Below are positions 1 through 12,689 of a DNA stretch of 64,000 nt, one piece after another. Position numbers and translations under genes: made by a program. This DNA is from Conus ventricosus (lineage: Eukaryota > Mollusca > Gastropoda > Neogastropoda > Conidae). The notes under the pieces were generated by a model. It made no database searches, was not told the DNA's origin, and saw nothing but the letters and a program-made list of their open reading frames with translations. Position 1 is the first letter of the stretch; each line of letters starts with the position of its first letter. Where the stretch lies: NCBI GenBank assembly GCA_018398815.1, contig CM031602.1, positions 100,301,107-100,365,106 of the forward strand, in the 5' to 3' direction.

Positions 1-889
1 TGTGAGTGGTGAGTGCGGGTGAGGAGATGGGGATGGGGAGAAAGAATGGAGCGTGGAGAAAGGAGAGGAGAGTAGAACTGTCATGACTCAGCTCTTTCTT
101 GTGGTGAGGGGGAGCAGCAAGTGGGGATGGAGGGGGGGAGGGAGGCATGGGGTTCACGTGGTCAGGAAGACCGGTCAGTGTTTCAAAGCGGGAATTACAC
201 GTACTCGATCTTTTCCTGCGACCTGGCACGATTCCAATTCCGACGAATTTTGGAACGTGCGAGAGCGTGAGGGAATCGTAGTAAGTCGTGTTTAAAAGCG
301 TACAAGATCATGGCAACACGTAAGATATTACCCGCGGGATGGAGTCGTGGGGACCGATGTCCCGTGATGTCCCCCTGGATATATAATGGGGGATGTTCAC
401 TTGGCTGGTCCATCAGGGGGAAACTGCTCAACAAGATGCAGAGATCCAGAGACGTGCAAGAGGAACACAGAGGCTGAGACTGGTGGCTGCCGCATGACCT
501 GTTTGCAGGAAGACATTGCTGTGACTGGATGCTGAGGAGGCGAGGGACCGTGCTGGAGCTGGCTCAATGGAACAGGCAGCGAAAAGGGACCAAGAGTGTG
601 GGTGAGACCATGGATGCTGAGGAGGAAGACTTTGTGTCTACGACCAAATGATGGATGAACTGTGGAGGGAGGCCAACCTGGGTTCGTGGATGCTGAGGCT
701 GTCACAAATCAGTAACCACATTTTCTGCAGAGGGAAGAAAGGCTGTCCTGGACAAAGGTTGCCATCTCATTCCGTTGCTGATCGAGAGATTCGCTGGGGG
801 TGCCTTTGGCTTTCCTCTTTCTTCACTCTTCTGGAGAATTGGCGCACGCTCCTGTGTTGGGTTGTTCCCCTGTACCCTCGTCAGTGAGA
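1..889. other. Unassigned DNA, no supported gene
   Basis: I see no recognisable protein domain, RNA gene or transposon end on either strand. The short open frames have no family resemblance and overlap one another on both strands. A purine-rich stretch covers about the first 170 bases. Confidence 0.5.
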
Positions 890-1175
890 GTTGATCTGGC
901 TCTGGCTTTCGCTGAGTTTCTGGTTCTGACTCTGGCTCTGCTCTGCTCAGGTCAGGCTCAGGCCAGGTCTGAGGCTGGTTCTGCTCTGGCTCTGTCTGGC
1001 TCTGGCTTATGTTTTGGCTCTGGTCTGGCTATGTTCTGAGCTCTGGCTCTGTTCTGGCTCTGCTTGGCTCTGGTTGGCTAGGTCTGCCTCTGCTTGGCTC
1101 TGGCTCTGGTTTTCCTCTGGGCCTCTGGCTCTCTGCGTGGTCTGGCTCTGGTTCTGGTTTGGTCTGGCTCTCGGC
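890..1175. repeat. Degenerate TCTGGC/TCTGGT minisatellite
   Basis: Short units built from variants of TCTGGCTCTG repeat irregularly for nearly 300 bases. Open frames on both strands (Ser/Gly/Leu/Trp-rich on plus, Gln/Ser/Arg-rich on minus) come from the repeat and are not credible genes. Confidence 0.75.
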
Positions 1176-2047
1176 CTCCTCCACTGTGTACTCACTCTGT
1201 ACTGTGATTAAACAACAAGAATATAAAGGTGAGGGAAAACAACAATACCAAATTCAACTATGCCTATGCAATAGTAATGCAAATGCACCAATGTTAGAAA
1301 CTAAGGCCCACCACTATGTATGTTATCCCCCCCTCCCTTTCGGAAAACAAAGTGCCACACCCCAGTTAAAAAAGTATGAAACTCACATCTGAATGGTAGT
1401 CTTCGCCCACAGTCATTGCTGGAAGTGATATGTCTGCCCTCTCACCTGCCTCGGGTCTGCCTCTGTTTCCTTGTTGCCTTCCTTTGCCTCTGCTCTTCCT
1501 GGGGGGGGAAAAAAATTTCAATGATGGAAGTTCTGGAAAACAAATTCGCAACACTTCTAGGTTGAACTTCCCGTGGTCTCGAGTTGTGTCCTCTGCGAAT
1601 TCACCGAAGGCGTACGAGGATCGTCGCAAAGCGGTGCCGTTTAAGCTACGAATCCGAGTAGGAGTAGGACTCCTCCGGGAGCGAGGGGGTCGTGTGAGAG
1701 CGTATGAGAGCTGTGCGAGGAGTGCAAAAGCGTTTTGCCAGAGGCTTTTGAGATCGTGTGAGATCGATAGTCAGGCAAGGGTGAGAGCGATATGAAAGTC
1801 GGGCATTGTAGTATGATATGTGGGCTCTACAAGGCATGTCAGATCGGTGTCCAGATCGTGCGAAGAACTGCCAAAGTGTAGTCGAGCGTAGGGGGAGGGC
1901 CAGGAGGCTATCGTGGCCAACATGCCCCCAAATTCTCTCGCTCTAAACCCAAGATCACACGATCGCGGGGGAGACGTAGATGGGGGGGGTTGAAATGTAC
2001 CTGGTCGAAGAGAAAAGATCGTTACGTGTAAATCCCGCATAAGCTGT
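1176..2047. other. Unassigned DNA, no supported gene
   Basis: No domain, splice-supported exon or repeat family can be recognised. The short open frames on either strand lack recognisable similarity. Nothing further can be stated from the sequence alone. Confidence 0.45.
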
Positions 2048-2278
2048 GCGATCTGAGTTCTGTGCAGTTGTCATATGATCTCTGAGTTCTATGCGTCTGT
2101 CATCATGATCTGTGATTTCTATGCGTTGTATCATGATCTGTGAGTTTCTGTGAGTCTGTCACCATGATCTTGAGTTTGTTGCAGTCTGTCATCATGATCT
2201 CTGAGTTTTGTGCAGTCTGTATCAGATCTGTGGTGTTCTATGCAGTCTGTCCGCATTTCTTTCGAGTTCCGTGCCGTC
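2048..2278. repeat. About 35-bp tandem repeat, roughly six to seven units
   Basis: Imperfect units share a core that reads approximately ATGATCTCTGAGTTCTATGC followed by AGTCTGTC. The units vary by small indels. The array runs directly into the long GT tract. Confidence 0.75.
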
Positions 2279-2292
2279 TGTGTGTGTGTGTG

Positions 2293-2383
<91 letters not shown>

Positions 2384-2405
2384 TTTGTGGTGATGTGTGT
2401 GAGTG

Positions 2406-2445
<40 letters not shown>

Positions 2446-2471
2446 TGGTGCGTGTGTATGTGTGGTGTGTG

Positions 2472-2549
<78 letters not shown>
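2279..2549. repeat. Long GT microsatellite with an internal GCGT block
   Basis: Almost uninterrupted GT dinucleotides, with a GTGC/GCGT tetranucleotide block near 2406-2446. All long Val/Cys or Thr/His open frames here are repeat artefacts. Confidence 0.97.
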
Positions 2550-2554
<5 letters not shown>

Positions 2555-2661
2555 AACAGTATACACAGCTTTGTTCATTCTCATTTGACATATGCATCAT
2601 CAAGCTCAGTAATCGGGTCAGCATTCCTCTGCGTAACGTGCCAGTCTGTATACAGACAGGA

Positions 2662-2790
2662 CAACACACACACAGACACACACACCAACAAACACAACAC
2701 ACACACACACACACCACCCCCACCCCACCAACACACACACACAACCACACACACCACACCACACACACACACACACCACACACACCACAC
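2662..2790. repeat. CA microsatellite with CCACC interruptions
   Basis: CA dinucleotides with ACC and CCAC interruptions. They lie about 110 bases after the GT tract, so the two tracts are complementary in sense and could fold back on each other. Confidence 0.95.
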
Positions 2791-3335
2791 AACTACACGC
2801 GCGGCGCGCGGCGATAACAATTTCTTATGGGGCGAAGGAAAAGTAATAGAGATGGGGGCAAACAAGTGATTTTTTTTTTGCAAATGATGCATGTGTTATT
2901 CTCAATGTTGGTGGGTGTATTTTTTTACATAAGTACTTTTCATTTCGTTATGCGTTTGTGCCAATGATCTCCCTTCATTTGTTTTGTTTGATGTATTCAA
3001 TGGGGGGAGTGGGAGTGGGGGGTGGGGGGCCATTGAGGGTGTAGATTGTAGATTAAAAGAAAAAAAAAGTTAGTGTTATTTGCTGCCTGATTCTGTAAAT
3101 TAAAAAAAAACAATGGTAAGAAAAGGCTTCATGTGTTACTGTTTTGGTTTCCATGTGCGCTGGGGATATGTACATTCCCGCGGGGAACATCGGGTTTTTG
3201 CTTTTTCGTTTGTTTGGAAAAAAAAGGAAGAAGAGAAGAACAGCATGCTAATTTTAGTTCTAGTGAAAAGGCAACACTAGCCTCCCCTTCCACCGACCAC
3301 CCCCTCCCTTCTCCTGGTCCTCTCCTCCTCCTCCC
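2791..3335. other. Unassigned A/T- and G-run-rich DNA
   Basis: No gene is seen. The stretch holds short homopolymers (G runs near 3002-3030, A runs near 3058-3113) and no recognisable transposon domain. Confidence 0.5.
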
Positions 3336-3612
3336 TGTTGTGGACACGAGCCACAGACTGGAGGTGTTGGTTTCCCCATCTGTGTGGACAGAGCCACGAC
3401 TTGAGGTGTCTGGTTTCTCCATCCTGTGGTGGGACACGAGCCACAGACTTGAGGTGTCTGGTTCCTCCATCCTGTGTGTGGCACGGAGCACAGACCTGAG
3501 GTGTCTGGTTTCCTCTCATATTGTTGTGGGACACGAGGTCACAGACTGAGGTGTCTGGTTTCTCCCAATCCCTGATGTGGACACGAGCACAGAACTTGAG
3601 GTGTTGGTTTCA
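3336..3612. repeat. About 55-60-bp minisatellite, about five units
   Basis: Each unit carries a GACACGAGC.ACAGACT core followed by GAGGTGTCTGGTTTC and a variable C/T-rich spacer. Units differ by substitutions and small indels. Overlapping minus-strand open frames repeating Thr-Ser-Ser-Leu or Gly-Trp-Arg-Asn simply read through it. Confidence 0.85.
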
Positions 3613-4614
3613 AAGGCTGTGCTTGTCCTCGGCACTCTGAAGGGCAGCCTCCACAATGAGTACGTCGCAGACCTGGATCGTGTTGTGTCCTAGGGGAGAG
3701 TGGTGTATAGCTCACCTCCATACTGGCGCAGCGCCCAGGCGTGATATGAGCAGGTCTCCTAGTGTTTGGACTTCGTTGCTTTCCATCAGTCAGCACGGTT
3801 TGTGATCCGTGCGGGGGAAGTCTCAATGCATTAAATTATAATACACACGTCCATCTTTCTTTCTGCATTCCAATGATTGTAGTTTTTGTTCTTTTTTTTT
3901 TTTTGTTCTTCTTTATTTCCATCTTTCTTGTTTTTCTTTTTCTTTCTTTTTCGCCCTTCTCTCTGACTCTGTCCTTCTTACTTCTCTTTTACTAGGTTTT
4001 CTTTCTTTTTTCTTTCCTTTCTTCTTTTTTCTTTCTTTCTTTTCTTCTCTTTCTTTTTTCCTTCCTTTTTTTCTTTTTACTTTTATTTGCTCGTATGAGG
4101 CGCAAAGAAGGAGGAGTTTTTTTTATTTCCTGTGGATTAGATTATTTCTCGGTAAATATGGAAGAAGGAGAAAAACAATAATGAGAGACAAATACATCAG
4201 ACACTAAAAGGTAATATAAATGTCCAAATCCACCGTTCAACAGTGGTTCACGAGATAGGTGTCTCCGAGGCGAGAGGGAAAACGGGTGCTAGGAGGGCGG
4301 TGGGGAAAGGACAGGAGGGGCGGGTATGGGAAGGGTGATGCCAGAATGAAATAGGGGGGAGAGGAGATCCCACATGGAATCTCTCAGTACTTTCGACCCC
4401 CTGTGGAGGATGTGGAACAGAAGTTCCTCCCCGGAAAGGATGCTGGGGTCAGTGTCTGATGACGCAGTGTCTATCTCCACGCTCATGGGTGTGGACATCA
4501 ATGTATCTGTCATATTAGTGGACGAAGCGGTCTTTGTGTGTCTACAGTTGTTTGCTGCTGAGAGAGAGAGGAGAGAGAGAGGAAAGAGAGACGCGAGGAT
4601 GATGAGATGAGAGC

Positions 4615-4651
<37 letters not shown>

Positions 4652-5297
4652 GACAGAGAGACAGACAGGACAGCAGCGAGCAGGACCGCCAGAAGACAGT
4701 AAGATAGACAGACAGTCGACAGACGACAGACACGAGATACAGAAGCTGAACGTTTAGGCCAGGAAAAGGATTCCATCCGGTGTTTGTATGATAAATGATC
4801 TTACTGTATATCTCTCTGTATTGAATGTTTCAAGCATCTTCCTCTCTCTCTCTCTCCTCTCTCTCTCTTCTCTTCTCTCTCTCTCTTCTTCTCTCTCTCT
4901 CTCTTCCTCTCTTCTTCTCTCTCTTGGGGGTGAGTTGTTATCGAACAGAGAAAGAGTGTTTTGGAGTTCTGAAATGTTTGGATTATTGTCGAATTAGTGA
5001 TCAATTAATTTTTTTTACGCTCTGCTTTCTTCACGATTGGATTACTGTTGTATGTGATCAACGTGGTGTTAATTTTTGTGAGAAAACATAGACATGTCGA
5101 TTCACATTTTGTGCTTCCGTTTGTGTGTGGAGTCTTTTCTCAGTGTTTACATCAGCTTTATGGGGAGGCGTGTGCTTTTTGTTTGTGAGACATGCGCAAG
5201 CGAGTAATCGCGGTACGGAACAAGTGGAGTACTGTTGTTTGTGTTTGTAGTAGCTATTTCTGTGCTGTGGTGATGGGAACTTAAACCCTGGCCGTGA
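3613..5297. repeat. Low-complexity CT/GA tracts in unassigned DNA
   Basis: Polypyrimidine covers about 3885-4083 (mainly TTTC/TTCT). A GA tract lies at about 4557-4650 and a CT tract at about 4840-4925. Between them no protein domain or RNA gene can be recognised. Confidence 0.8.
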
Positions 5298-6780
5298 ATG
5301 GTGATACCGTCACCAACGACGCCAAAAGTAAAGAGGCAGTGTGGAAGGTGTGAAAGGAGCGACGCTGACAGTGGCAGATACGTTCATCCCCCTTCGGCTG
5401 GGTCGCCCGACATGCAACACGGCTCTAGCATTGTGCTAACACACGAGGAAATTTCAGTCACTGAAAAGGCCACCTGCACTGCCATGGTAAAAGAATCAGT
5501 GACATTAAGACCGATTAGGACATGTCATGTCAAAGTGTGAAGGATAGAAAAAGGTGTGAGAGTCTGGAGAAGACAACGCCCGCCTCTCCTCTGCAATGAA
5601 TAAACTCAGATGATATGAACGAAAACTGTTTTATGTTCCAGACAAAACGAAGATAAGTGACGTCGTTATTTAACAGCGTGGAAGGATGGAGGAATGACAT
5701 TCGATGCATCAGGGAACACTGCAGACACGTTGGAAAGCATTTCCAGGAGAGACACTCTCCGCATGTATGGACAGAAGCATGGACAAGTTGAGTCGTTCGA
5801 TTACGTGTGCCAGCCTTGTGGTGGAAGCTCTGAACAGTGCGAAAAAGTCCAAGATGTGGACCACTGATGGACCTTGCTCGGGCACACAGATAGGGCATGA
5901 AAGCAAAGACCACTAAGCCAAATGATCATCAAATTCTTCGTTGGAACGGTACGATGGCTGTCATTACAGACAAAGATTACAGGGCAAGGTTAGGTGAAGC
6001 TGGAATCAAGGTAGCTACGACCTAACGAGGAAGCAGGCAGTTTAGTGGCAGAGGCGAGATAGGCAAGCAGGTTGCTTTTCAACGGGGCCAGGACTTGTCA
6101 CTGAGGAAGGGGGGGAACGGAGCAAGGACCTACGCGGCGTAGCAAGCAGCTGCAGCAGCACAACAGAGCGCAAGACAACATAATGCGCCGAAGGAACACG
6201 CCACATCACAACTTTCCCAGGACTAAGTCACCTCAGCGCTGGGTCAAGGTCCTGAAGCGGTTGAAAGCGCGGAAGCAAGGAAATCCTACTTCATCTGCAG
6301 AGGAAGTGAGCGACCAGCCCACGTGAACACGTGGAAGAATGCAGTGGCAGTGGTTGGGGTGGGTTTTGTTGCAAAAGAGCTGTGGTTCACTCAGTGATCA
6401 GGGCAGAGGACAGTGGGTGGGATTCACAACCCAACGTTTCCGTGTGGAGAAAGGAGGGGAGTGAAGAGGGTGGGGGAAGGTGTTACGATCGTGTTCCACC
6501 GGGGATACCAGAATGGGAAGGGGGCCCGAACAATGTTCTGTTCTGTCTCTTGTGACAACATGAATGGTTGCAGTGTGCATGGATACTTAGTGGTGAGAGG
6601 AGAGTACTGGGGGTGACAAAGACGTGGTGGATTTTACACTCCAGTGTTACAGGAGTAGTGGTAGTGCACGCGGACGTGGTGGTTCTCTCTTGTAGAGGTG
6701 GTGTCAGTGGACAAGGGACGGGTCAGTGCAGTGTGAAGGGCGGCAGCCTCCCTCAGTTCAAAACAAGGTCCCGGTAAAAA
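5298..6780 (+). pseudogene. Possible 5' reading frame (ORF1-like) of LINE copy 1
   Basis: Several broken plus-strand frames lie upstream of the endonuclease segment. One 80-residue stretch (5298-5540) has a CGRC motif near its N-terminus and is otherwise hydrophilic. A second stretch at about 5704-5916 is Ser/Lys-rich, as gag-like LINE proteins often are. Position and composition suggest a nucleic-acid-binding ORF1, but no diagnostic zinc-knuckle array is visible. This is inference from position, not recognition; a fragment of another transposon is equally possible. Confidence 0.3.
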
Positions 6781-6849
6781 ACTCCCCCAGAAGATCCACA
6801 CGGCGTAGGACAGGCAAGGGTCATTTTGTCTTGAGTTTTTTTTGTTATA

Positions 6850-7260
6850 ATGTGTCGAAAATTTTTATTTAAACTGGCGAATTATCTTTTATGACTATGT
6901 ATCTATGTTTGATTTTGATGCTTAACTGAGACTTTTGTGGTGAACGCATTTGATTACAATGGGATTTTTACAGATCATGTTAAATTTTATGCTCCAGCAA
7001 CAAACAACTGTCCCGTCAAGGGGAGAACTTCTGGCGGGCGTTTTTGTGCTTGTGAGAAAATCCTTGGCAGTTATGTTATGTCAGTCATTAATATAACTTG
7101 TGCAAATACGGTTGTTGTGAAACTACAAATCTGTTCTCCAAAATGATAAGTATATTTTATAATTGCTAGCTATATTGTGCCCGAAAATGGTCCTTTGTAC
7201 GATCAGTTTGCAAATTAAAGGTGGTTTATTGGTTACAAGAAAGCATTTTGAGGTTAGCTC
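6850..7260 (+). pseudogene. Endonuclease (APE-like) remnant of LINE copy 1
   Basis: The APE-type endonuclease of LINEs nicks target DNA to start target-primed reverse transcription. Visible here are a T-E-T-F-V block at about 6929-6943, then a segment containing GRTSGGRF near 7021-7044 (family consensus: G.(S/T)GG) and a YIVPENGPLYDQF block near 7170-7210, matching the usual tyrosine-(I/V)-PP-(E/G) region. These lie in different frames separated by indels, so no functional nuclease can be made. The same blocks occur in better condition in LINE copy 2 at 15.5-16.1 kb. Confidence 0.6.
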
Positions 7261-7879
7261 GAAATCAAGATTTTTATATATGTTAATGGGTGATTGAATG
7301 CTGGAATGGAACGAACAACCAAAAGAAGAAAAAAATGATAAATTATTCTCCTTTTTGGGGATATGTTTGAAGATTTGCTGATGATCGACTGATCAATGCA
7401 TACTGTTTACACGCCCAATCGAAGATGATATATTAAATAACTTTGTGTAAGTCGTTGTTAGATTTATGTTTTCTTGCTTAATAGTATTTTTGCTAATGGT
7501 TGTTGTTCCAAAACTATACCAGTGGGGAACTTTTCTTCTATTTCCCCTCATGGCTGTAGTGTTATTGATTCTGTGATTTGGTCTGAGATTTTTTTCTAAA
7601 ACTAAATTGTGATTTAACTGTGAAGACAAGATTAGATTCATGGCATTACCTTGTGGACATTTAGGTTGAATAACAGAGATCGAAATAGTAACATTGCCAC
7701 TCATGTGATCGAACCGTTGCCTGAGATCGAATTGTTTGGTCTGATGAACTTTATAAATGAATATAAAGTACAACAACAGTCTAGGAGTTTCACAGGATGT
7801 AAATGCTCAGACAGATAGTTCTGGATCAATATGTCTATTGATATATTTACTAAAGCATATGTAGTTCAGCTGCATGCTG

Positions 7880-9260
7880 ATTAGAATTGTAGGAAAGGAA
7901 AACGGGCCAAGAAAGAAAATGAGTGGTTTGACGAGAGAGAGTGTGCTCGAAAAAAGAAGAAAGTTATACAGCTGTTAAGAAAAATTTAAAGTGATATGAA
8001 GGAGTGGAAGACAAAAAAGACGCATACGTCACAGAAAGAAAGATTTATAAACTCAAGCTATACAAAAGAAAAAAGATTTCGATGATATTTAAATTAGATA
8101 AATCAAACAATCAGTGAATGATCAAATTTGTTTGGGCAAACCGTCGATCCATAACGGAAATCTGGAATCTATAACAACATCCACAATAGACAATGGCTGA
8201 CACTCTTTAAGTTATTTAAAGAACCAAACAAAAGAACTGCATGCAGAAGAGTCTAAAACTTTACGGGTTCAGATGAGAAAGTATTGCGACTTCCTATACT
8301 GCCCCTATTTATGACATGAGGTTTAGCCAAGTATTGGTAACCTAAAGCTGGAAGAGTTCCGGGCCGATAAGATCATCGGCGGCGAATGTAAAAAAATGCA
8401 GATGTTTTCCGTTATTGTTTTTTTGTAAGTATTGCAATAAGATATTTGATCTCGGTGTTTTCCCCTTGGAATGGTCAAAAATCTATTATTTACGTACATA
8501 AGAAGGTGATGCTGATCAGCCAATAATTAGAGGTATCGCTTTAACCAGTTTGTGAGCAAAAGTTTATACAAAACTTTTTGAATAAAAGATTAACCAAATG
8601 GGCGGAACAAGCACCGAATGATAGAAGAGACAAGCAGGCTTCAGACAAGGATATAGTACGTTTGACCATATTTTTACTCTATATGCAATAGTTAGTAAAT
8701 TTTTGGCTAGGAGGGGAACAAAACTTTATGTTGCTTCGTCGATTTAAAAAGGCTTTTGATTTGTTGATAGAATTTATTGTGGTGATTTGAGGGAAAATTG
8801 CGTGTGAAAGGTAAATGTTACTGGGCACTGAAGGTAGTATAATGAGGTATTTAGCTTGTGTGCGGAATCAGGGTCAGTTACACCGAGTATTGTAAGTGCC
8901 CAAGAGGTGTAAAAAAGGATGTCTTCTAAGTATTATGGTTTTTCGTTTTTTTATAACGAATTAGCTATTGAAGTGTCCCCAAAAAAGGCAAACACGGTAT
9001 ACAAACGTCATCCCTGTGCCAGTAGAAATTATTTCTTTTATTGTTTGTGATGATGTCGTCGCTTATTGTCAGAGTCTATTGTTGGACTCCAGAAACAGTT
9101 AAATGGCCTAAAAGAGACTAGCTGAGGATTACACGTGTCAGTTAACCTTGAAAAAACAAATATAATAGTGTTTAGATTGGGGGCTACTTAGTACAAGAGA
9201 AGATGGTTCTATGGAAAGATCAAATTGCTGTAAACTAATTCTTGTTTTATAAATATTAGG
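7880..9260 (+). pseudogene. Reverse transcriptase remnant of LINE copy 1
   Basis: A LINE reverse transcriptase copies the element's RNA at the nicked target. Recognisable blocks are a WFDERE segment near 7924-7941, the QAGFRQGYS/FDHIF region near 8635-8672, and a KLYV..VDLKKAFD-like block near 8725-8765 that contains the first catalytic aspartate region. A degenerate version of the YADD motif (CDDVV) lies near 9049-9063. The frames shift repeatedly, with stops between blocks. The equivalent region of LINE copy 2 (16.7-17.9 kb) still reads FADD. The copy is inactive. Confidence 0.65.
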
Positions 9261-9984
9261 AATGTCCTTTCACAGCTAAACTTAGTATACATGCCGCCTG
9301 GTCTGCTGTTAGTAGGAAAGGAAGAAGAGGGTACTGTGACTAATCCAAACATTGAAGAAAATAGGCGCAATGAGCGGGCGTACGTTATGGAAAAATGTCG
9401 ATTTCAGATGAACCAATTCTAACCTATAGCAGTGAAGTAATGGGATTAGAGGAAGAGGAAACGATCGAAGCAGTACTACATTTGTTTTAAAAAGATTCCT
9501 TAATGTCCCCCTACATGCCTCAAATAAAAAAGCATACGGGAGAACAGGTAGATATCAATCATATAAGAACTTCTGTGAATATGTCTAAAATATGGATAAG
9601 ACTGATTAATTGACTATGAAAGAATATGCAGGACAGCTATGAAATGCTTATGTCATTGCATGAATCGGGGCATTCAATGGGTATCAAAATACACAAACTT
9701 TTGACTATAAATGGATTTGGAATAGTTGGTTAAAAAGGGTTGGGGACATGAAAACAGCTTTTTTTCCTTATTTAAAGACGGATTATCTCATGTAGTAAAC
9801 ACATTGCATTTGAGTAAGAAAATAATGATAGATATAGATTGGTACCATTCCATTAAGGATATATTCAAACAGAAGAATACTTATCATGAGGTCAGAACTA
9901 TAGGCACGAATTAATATTACAAGATTTTCGGTTCGAGTCAATTGGTCTAAAAAATTGTAAAGATGGTTCCTAAATGCTTCAATT

Positions 9985-10235
9985 AATCAGGAAAGCACCA
10001 GTTGTCCCATGTTGCGACCATGAGTGTGACGCCGAGGTGCATTTTTTATTTCACTGTATGAAGTTATAAACATATTCGAAGAATTGTCCTGTTTTGGGTA
10101 TCCATTTCTGGAGTACCAAAGAAATTTGTGTCGCGAATATACTTTCAAGTGATCATCCAAATAGGTTACAAGAATTAGCTAGATATACGCTCTTTCGAGC
10201 ATATAGACAAAAAGGATCAATGCTCCTAATGAGAT
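9985..10235 (+). pseudogene. C-terminal Cys/His knuckle of LINE copy 1
   Basis: A short segment with CCDHECDAEVHFLFHC (near 9996-10060) matches the CPIC...ENEVHF..QC end of LINE copy 2. In this LINE group the C-terminal Cys/His knuckle follows the reverse transcriptase and is thought to bind nucleic acid. Downstream residues such as SSDHPNRLQELARY (near 10147-10190) continue the C-terminus, but a stop at 10066 and frame changes separate them. Confidence 0.55.
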
Positions 10236-10329
10236 AGATAATTAATTTGCAGAACAAAATGATCTGAATTTGTGTTGTATAAAAGTGCCATATTATCGAA
10301 TGGAGGATTGCGGGAAGGAATTGGGAGAA

Positions 10330-10732
10330 GGGGGGGGGGGGGGTGGGTGGGGAGGGAGTGCAAGGAGGTGAAAGGTCTAGGTGAATTGAGGTGAAAACGA
10401 ATGTCGGGAATGTGAGTGTATGTGTACGTGCGTGAATAATGTGATGTTTTTATGCTTTGTATGTACCCATTATCGATGCCAGAGGTAATATTTTTGTTTA
10501 TTCATTGTTTCTGATTATATACCCTTCAGTGAGGGGGCCTTGGCCTAAAATGAATAATAACTTTGTCATTGTCATTGTCCTCTCTCTCTCTCTCTTCTTC
10601 TATCTTCTCTCTCTCTCTTCTCTCTCTCTTCTCTCTCTCTCTCTCTCTCTCTCGTCTTATGCGCGCGCTCATCCGTGTGTGTTGTGAGTGAGTGAAGTGA
10701 GTGAGTGTTGTGTGTTGGTGTGTGTGTGGTGT

Positions 10733-10820
<88 letters not shown>

Positions 10821-10845
10821 GTGTGTGTGTGTGGTGTGTGTGTGT

Positions 10846-10876
<31 letters not shown>

Positions 10877-10884
10877 CGTGCGCG

Positions 10885-10915
<31 letters not shown>
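10330..10915. repeat. G-run, CT tract and GT microsatellite cluster
   Basis: A G-rich run (10330-10356) is followed by unassigned DNA, a CT tract at about 10577-10653 and a GT microsatellite at about 10688-10915 with minor GC/GG interruptions. No gene is present. Confidence 0.93.
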
Positions 10916-12149
10916 ACTTTTATTTGGATATACATGCCTCCACCATGCCGTATGTGTGCTGTGCATTCCCTACTATGTGAGCCATAATTATCACCTTGCC
11001 AACACTGCTTCAGAGGTGTCTCTTCCCTTGTCCTATGATGTTGTAATGCTGTCTTCTAGCTTGGTGCTCACTGCATCTATGCCTTAGCTGGTGCCTGTAA
11101 TCCTGCCTTAGCTGGTGACGGGATCCCTGTGCGAGGAGTGACAGAGCGTGGGCTACTCTTCCTGTTGCCGTGACAGTCCGAGTGGTACATGAATGTTGAC
11201 GAAAAACAGGGGCTGTTTTGAGGTAACAGCATTGAACATTATTTCCAGGATCAAGGAAATGAGCCGTCGTTCATCGGTCGTGGATTGGACTACTCACTGT
11301 GTGAAAGACACTAGCAGAAATCCTTAGTGACTTTAAATTTATTTAGTAATATTATCATTGCATAGCTGGTTTAGTTGTTGGCTAATTAGTCATTACTTGT
11401 GCGTGTCGCAGGCTGCACAGGCTTTCAAGACAAATTGTCTTTTGTGTGGTGGCAAAAAACATTTATATCAACATTTTTTACATGTTGGACAACTTGGTTG
11501 GGCCATTCTGTGCGAGTATTTCACAGCAACCCAGTTATTGGATTATTAATTGGTCATGTGTGCTTTAAGTGCCCAGTTGTTGGAATGTGACCCGGTTTAA
11601 TTAATCTTGAAAGTGTGTAAACATTGCAGAATTGTTGTAGTTTTGTGCATTCTATATTGGTGTTTGGTCTGTCATTGTCGGAGTTCATTTCCTGGTTGCT
11701 GGCTTGTGTATGAGCCGTAAGTGAATTTGTTGAGTAAGTCTCGGATTCACAGTGTCCTGTTGGGCAATAGCCAAGGTGTATCGGTCGTGTGAGTTGTATG
11801 CATGGTAGCGATGCATCGCAGCAGGCTGGCACATTGGGATTTGACCCGAATTAAGGTTATCGTTAATTAATTTCATGACCTTGTGTAGTTCGGTTGTGCA
11901 GGTGTGTGTGTGTGTGTGTGACTAGAAATCTGTGTGCGAATTGTGTCAAGTGGTTGAATTATGAGTTTGAGAAAAGTGATTGTGTGGGTATAAGTGGAAA
12001 TCAGTGTTATGGACCCCAGAGTCGTGGTTTGAATGAAATTATACATATGTGAACTGTTCATCTGTTTCTGGACTGCTTATTTGAGTGGGGCGTTAGGTAT
12101 TGTAGGCCTGTAAGTCTGTCTGTCCCTCCCTAGTTAGTCAGGTCTTAGC
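10916..12149. other. Unassigned DNA, no supported gene
   Basis: Moderately A/T-rich sequence with no recognisable domain on either strand. It contains one short GT tract (about 11902-11920). It may be an old transposon remnant or host intergenic DNA. Confidence 0.45.
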
Positions 12150-12440
12150 GAGCCTGACAGGGGCCTACCGACGTGAGGACGGGGCCTACCGACTGAGGAC
12201 GGGACTACCGACGCGAGGACGGGGCCTACCAGCGTGAGGACGGGGCCTACCGAGGAGACGGGGCCTACCGACGTGAGGACGGGACCTACCGAGGAGACGG
12301 GACTACCGCACGACGTGGAGCTACCAACGGAAGACGGGTCCTGTCGCCGAGCGGACGGGGCCAATCGATCAGACGGGCCTACCAGAACGGGAACCGGACT
12401 ACTGGAGAACATGGCCTACTGTTACGAGACGGGGCCTTCA
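12150..12440. repeat. About 22-bp GC-rich minisatellite
   Basis: Units of the form GACGGGGCCTACCGACGTGAG repeat about 12 times with substitutions and small indels. It lies just upstream of LINE copy 2. Whether it is that element's 5' untranslated region, as in some LINEs with repeated 5' ends, cannot be decided here. Confidence 0.8.
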
Positions 12441-12689
12441 ATATGAGAAAGAGTCAACTACGACTAAAGCACCAGGCCAGTGCAACACGGGCCAAGACGG
12501 GGTGTGGACAGTGTTTAGCGGCAGTGTCGACACAGCAGGGATCCCAACTGTGAGTATAGAAGCGAAAGTGTGCGGTACGATGTCATGGCAGCTGTAACTA
12601 TGACTACCGCCCCACCCCTACAACCATTTGTCAACAAAGAGACGGAACAGTGTTTTAATCCCTGTGCCCGATAGTAATGCACCAAAAAC

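Larger units (their letters stand above)
5298..10255 (+). mobile_element. Decayed non-LTR retrotransposon (LINE copy 1)
   Basis: A plus-strand LINE is recognisable from its order of domains: an apurinic-endonuclease-like segment from about 6850, a reverse transcriptase from about 7880 to 9260, and a Cys/His C-terminal knuckle near 9985-10040. Every domain is broken by stops and frameshifts, so this is a dead copy. It resembles the better preserved copy at 12.5-19.0 kb domain by domain, but is not a close duplicate at the DNA level. The 5' limit is uncertain: 5298-6780 may be its 5' open reading frame or unrelated sequence. No target-site duplication was found. Confidence 0.7.

Noticed and set aside
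890..1392. Ser/Leu/Gly-rich frames that resemble a secreted or silk-like protein
   Set aside because: They translate the TCTGGC minisatellite.
2238..2869. Long open frames of Val/Cys or Thr/His on both strands
   Set aside because: They only translate GT/CA dinucleotide repeats and are open in several frames.
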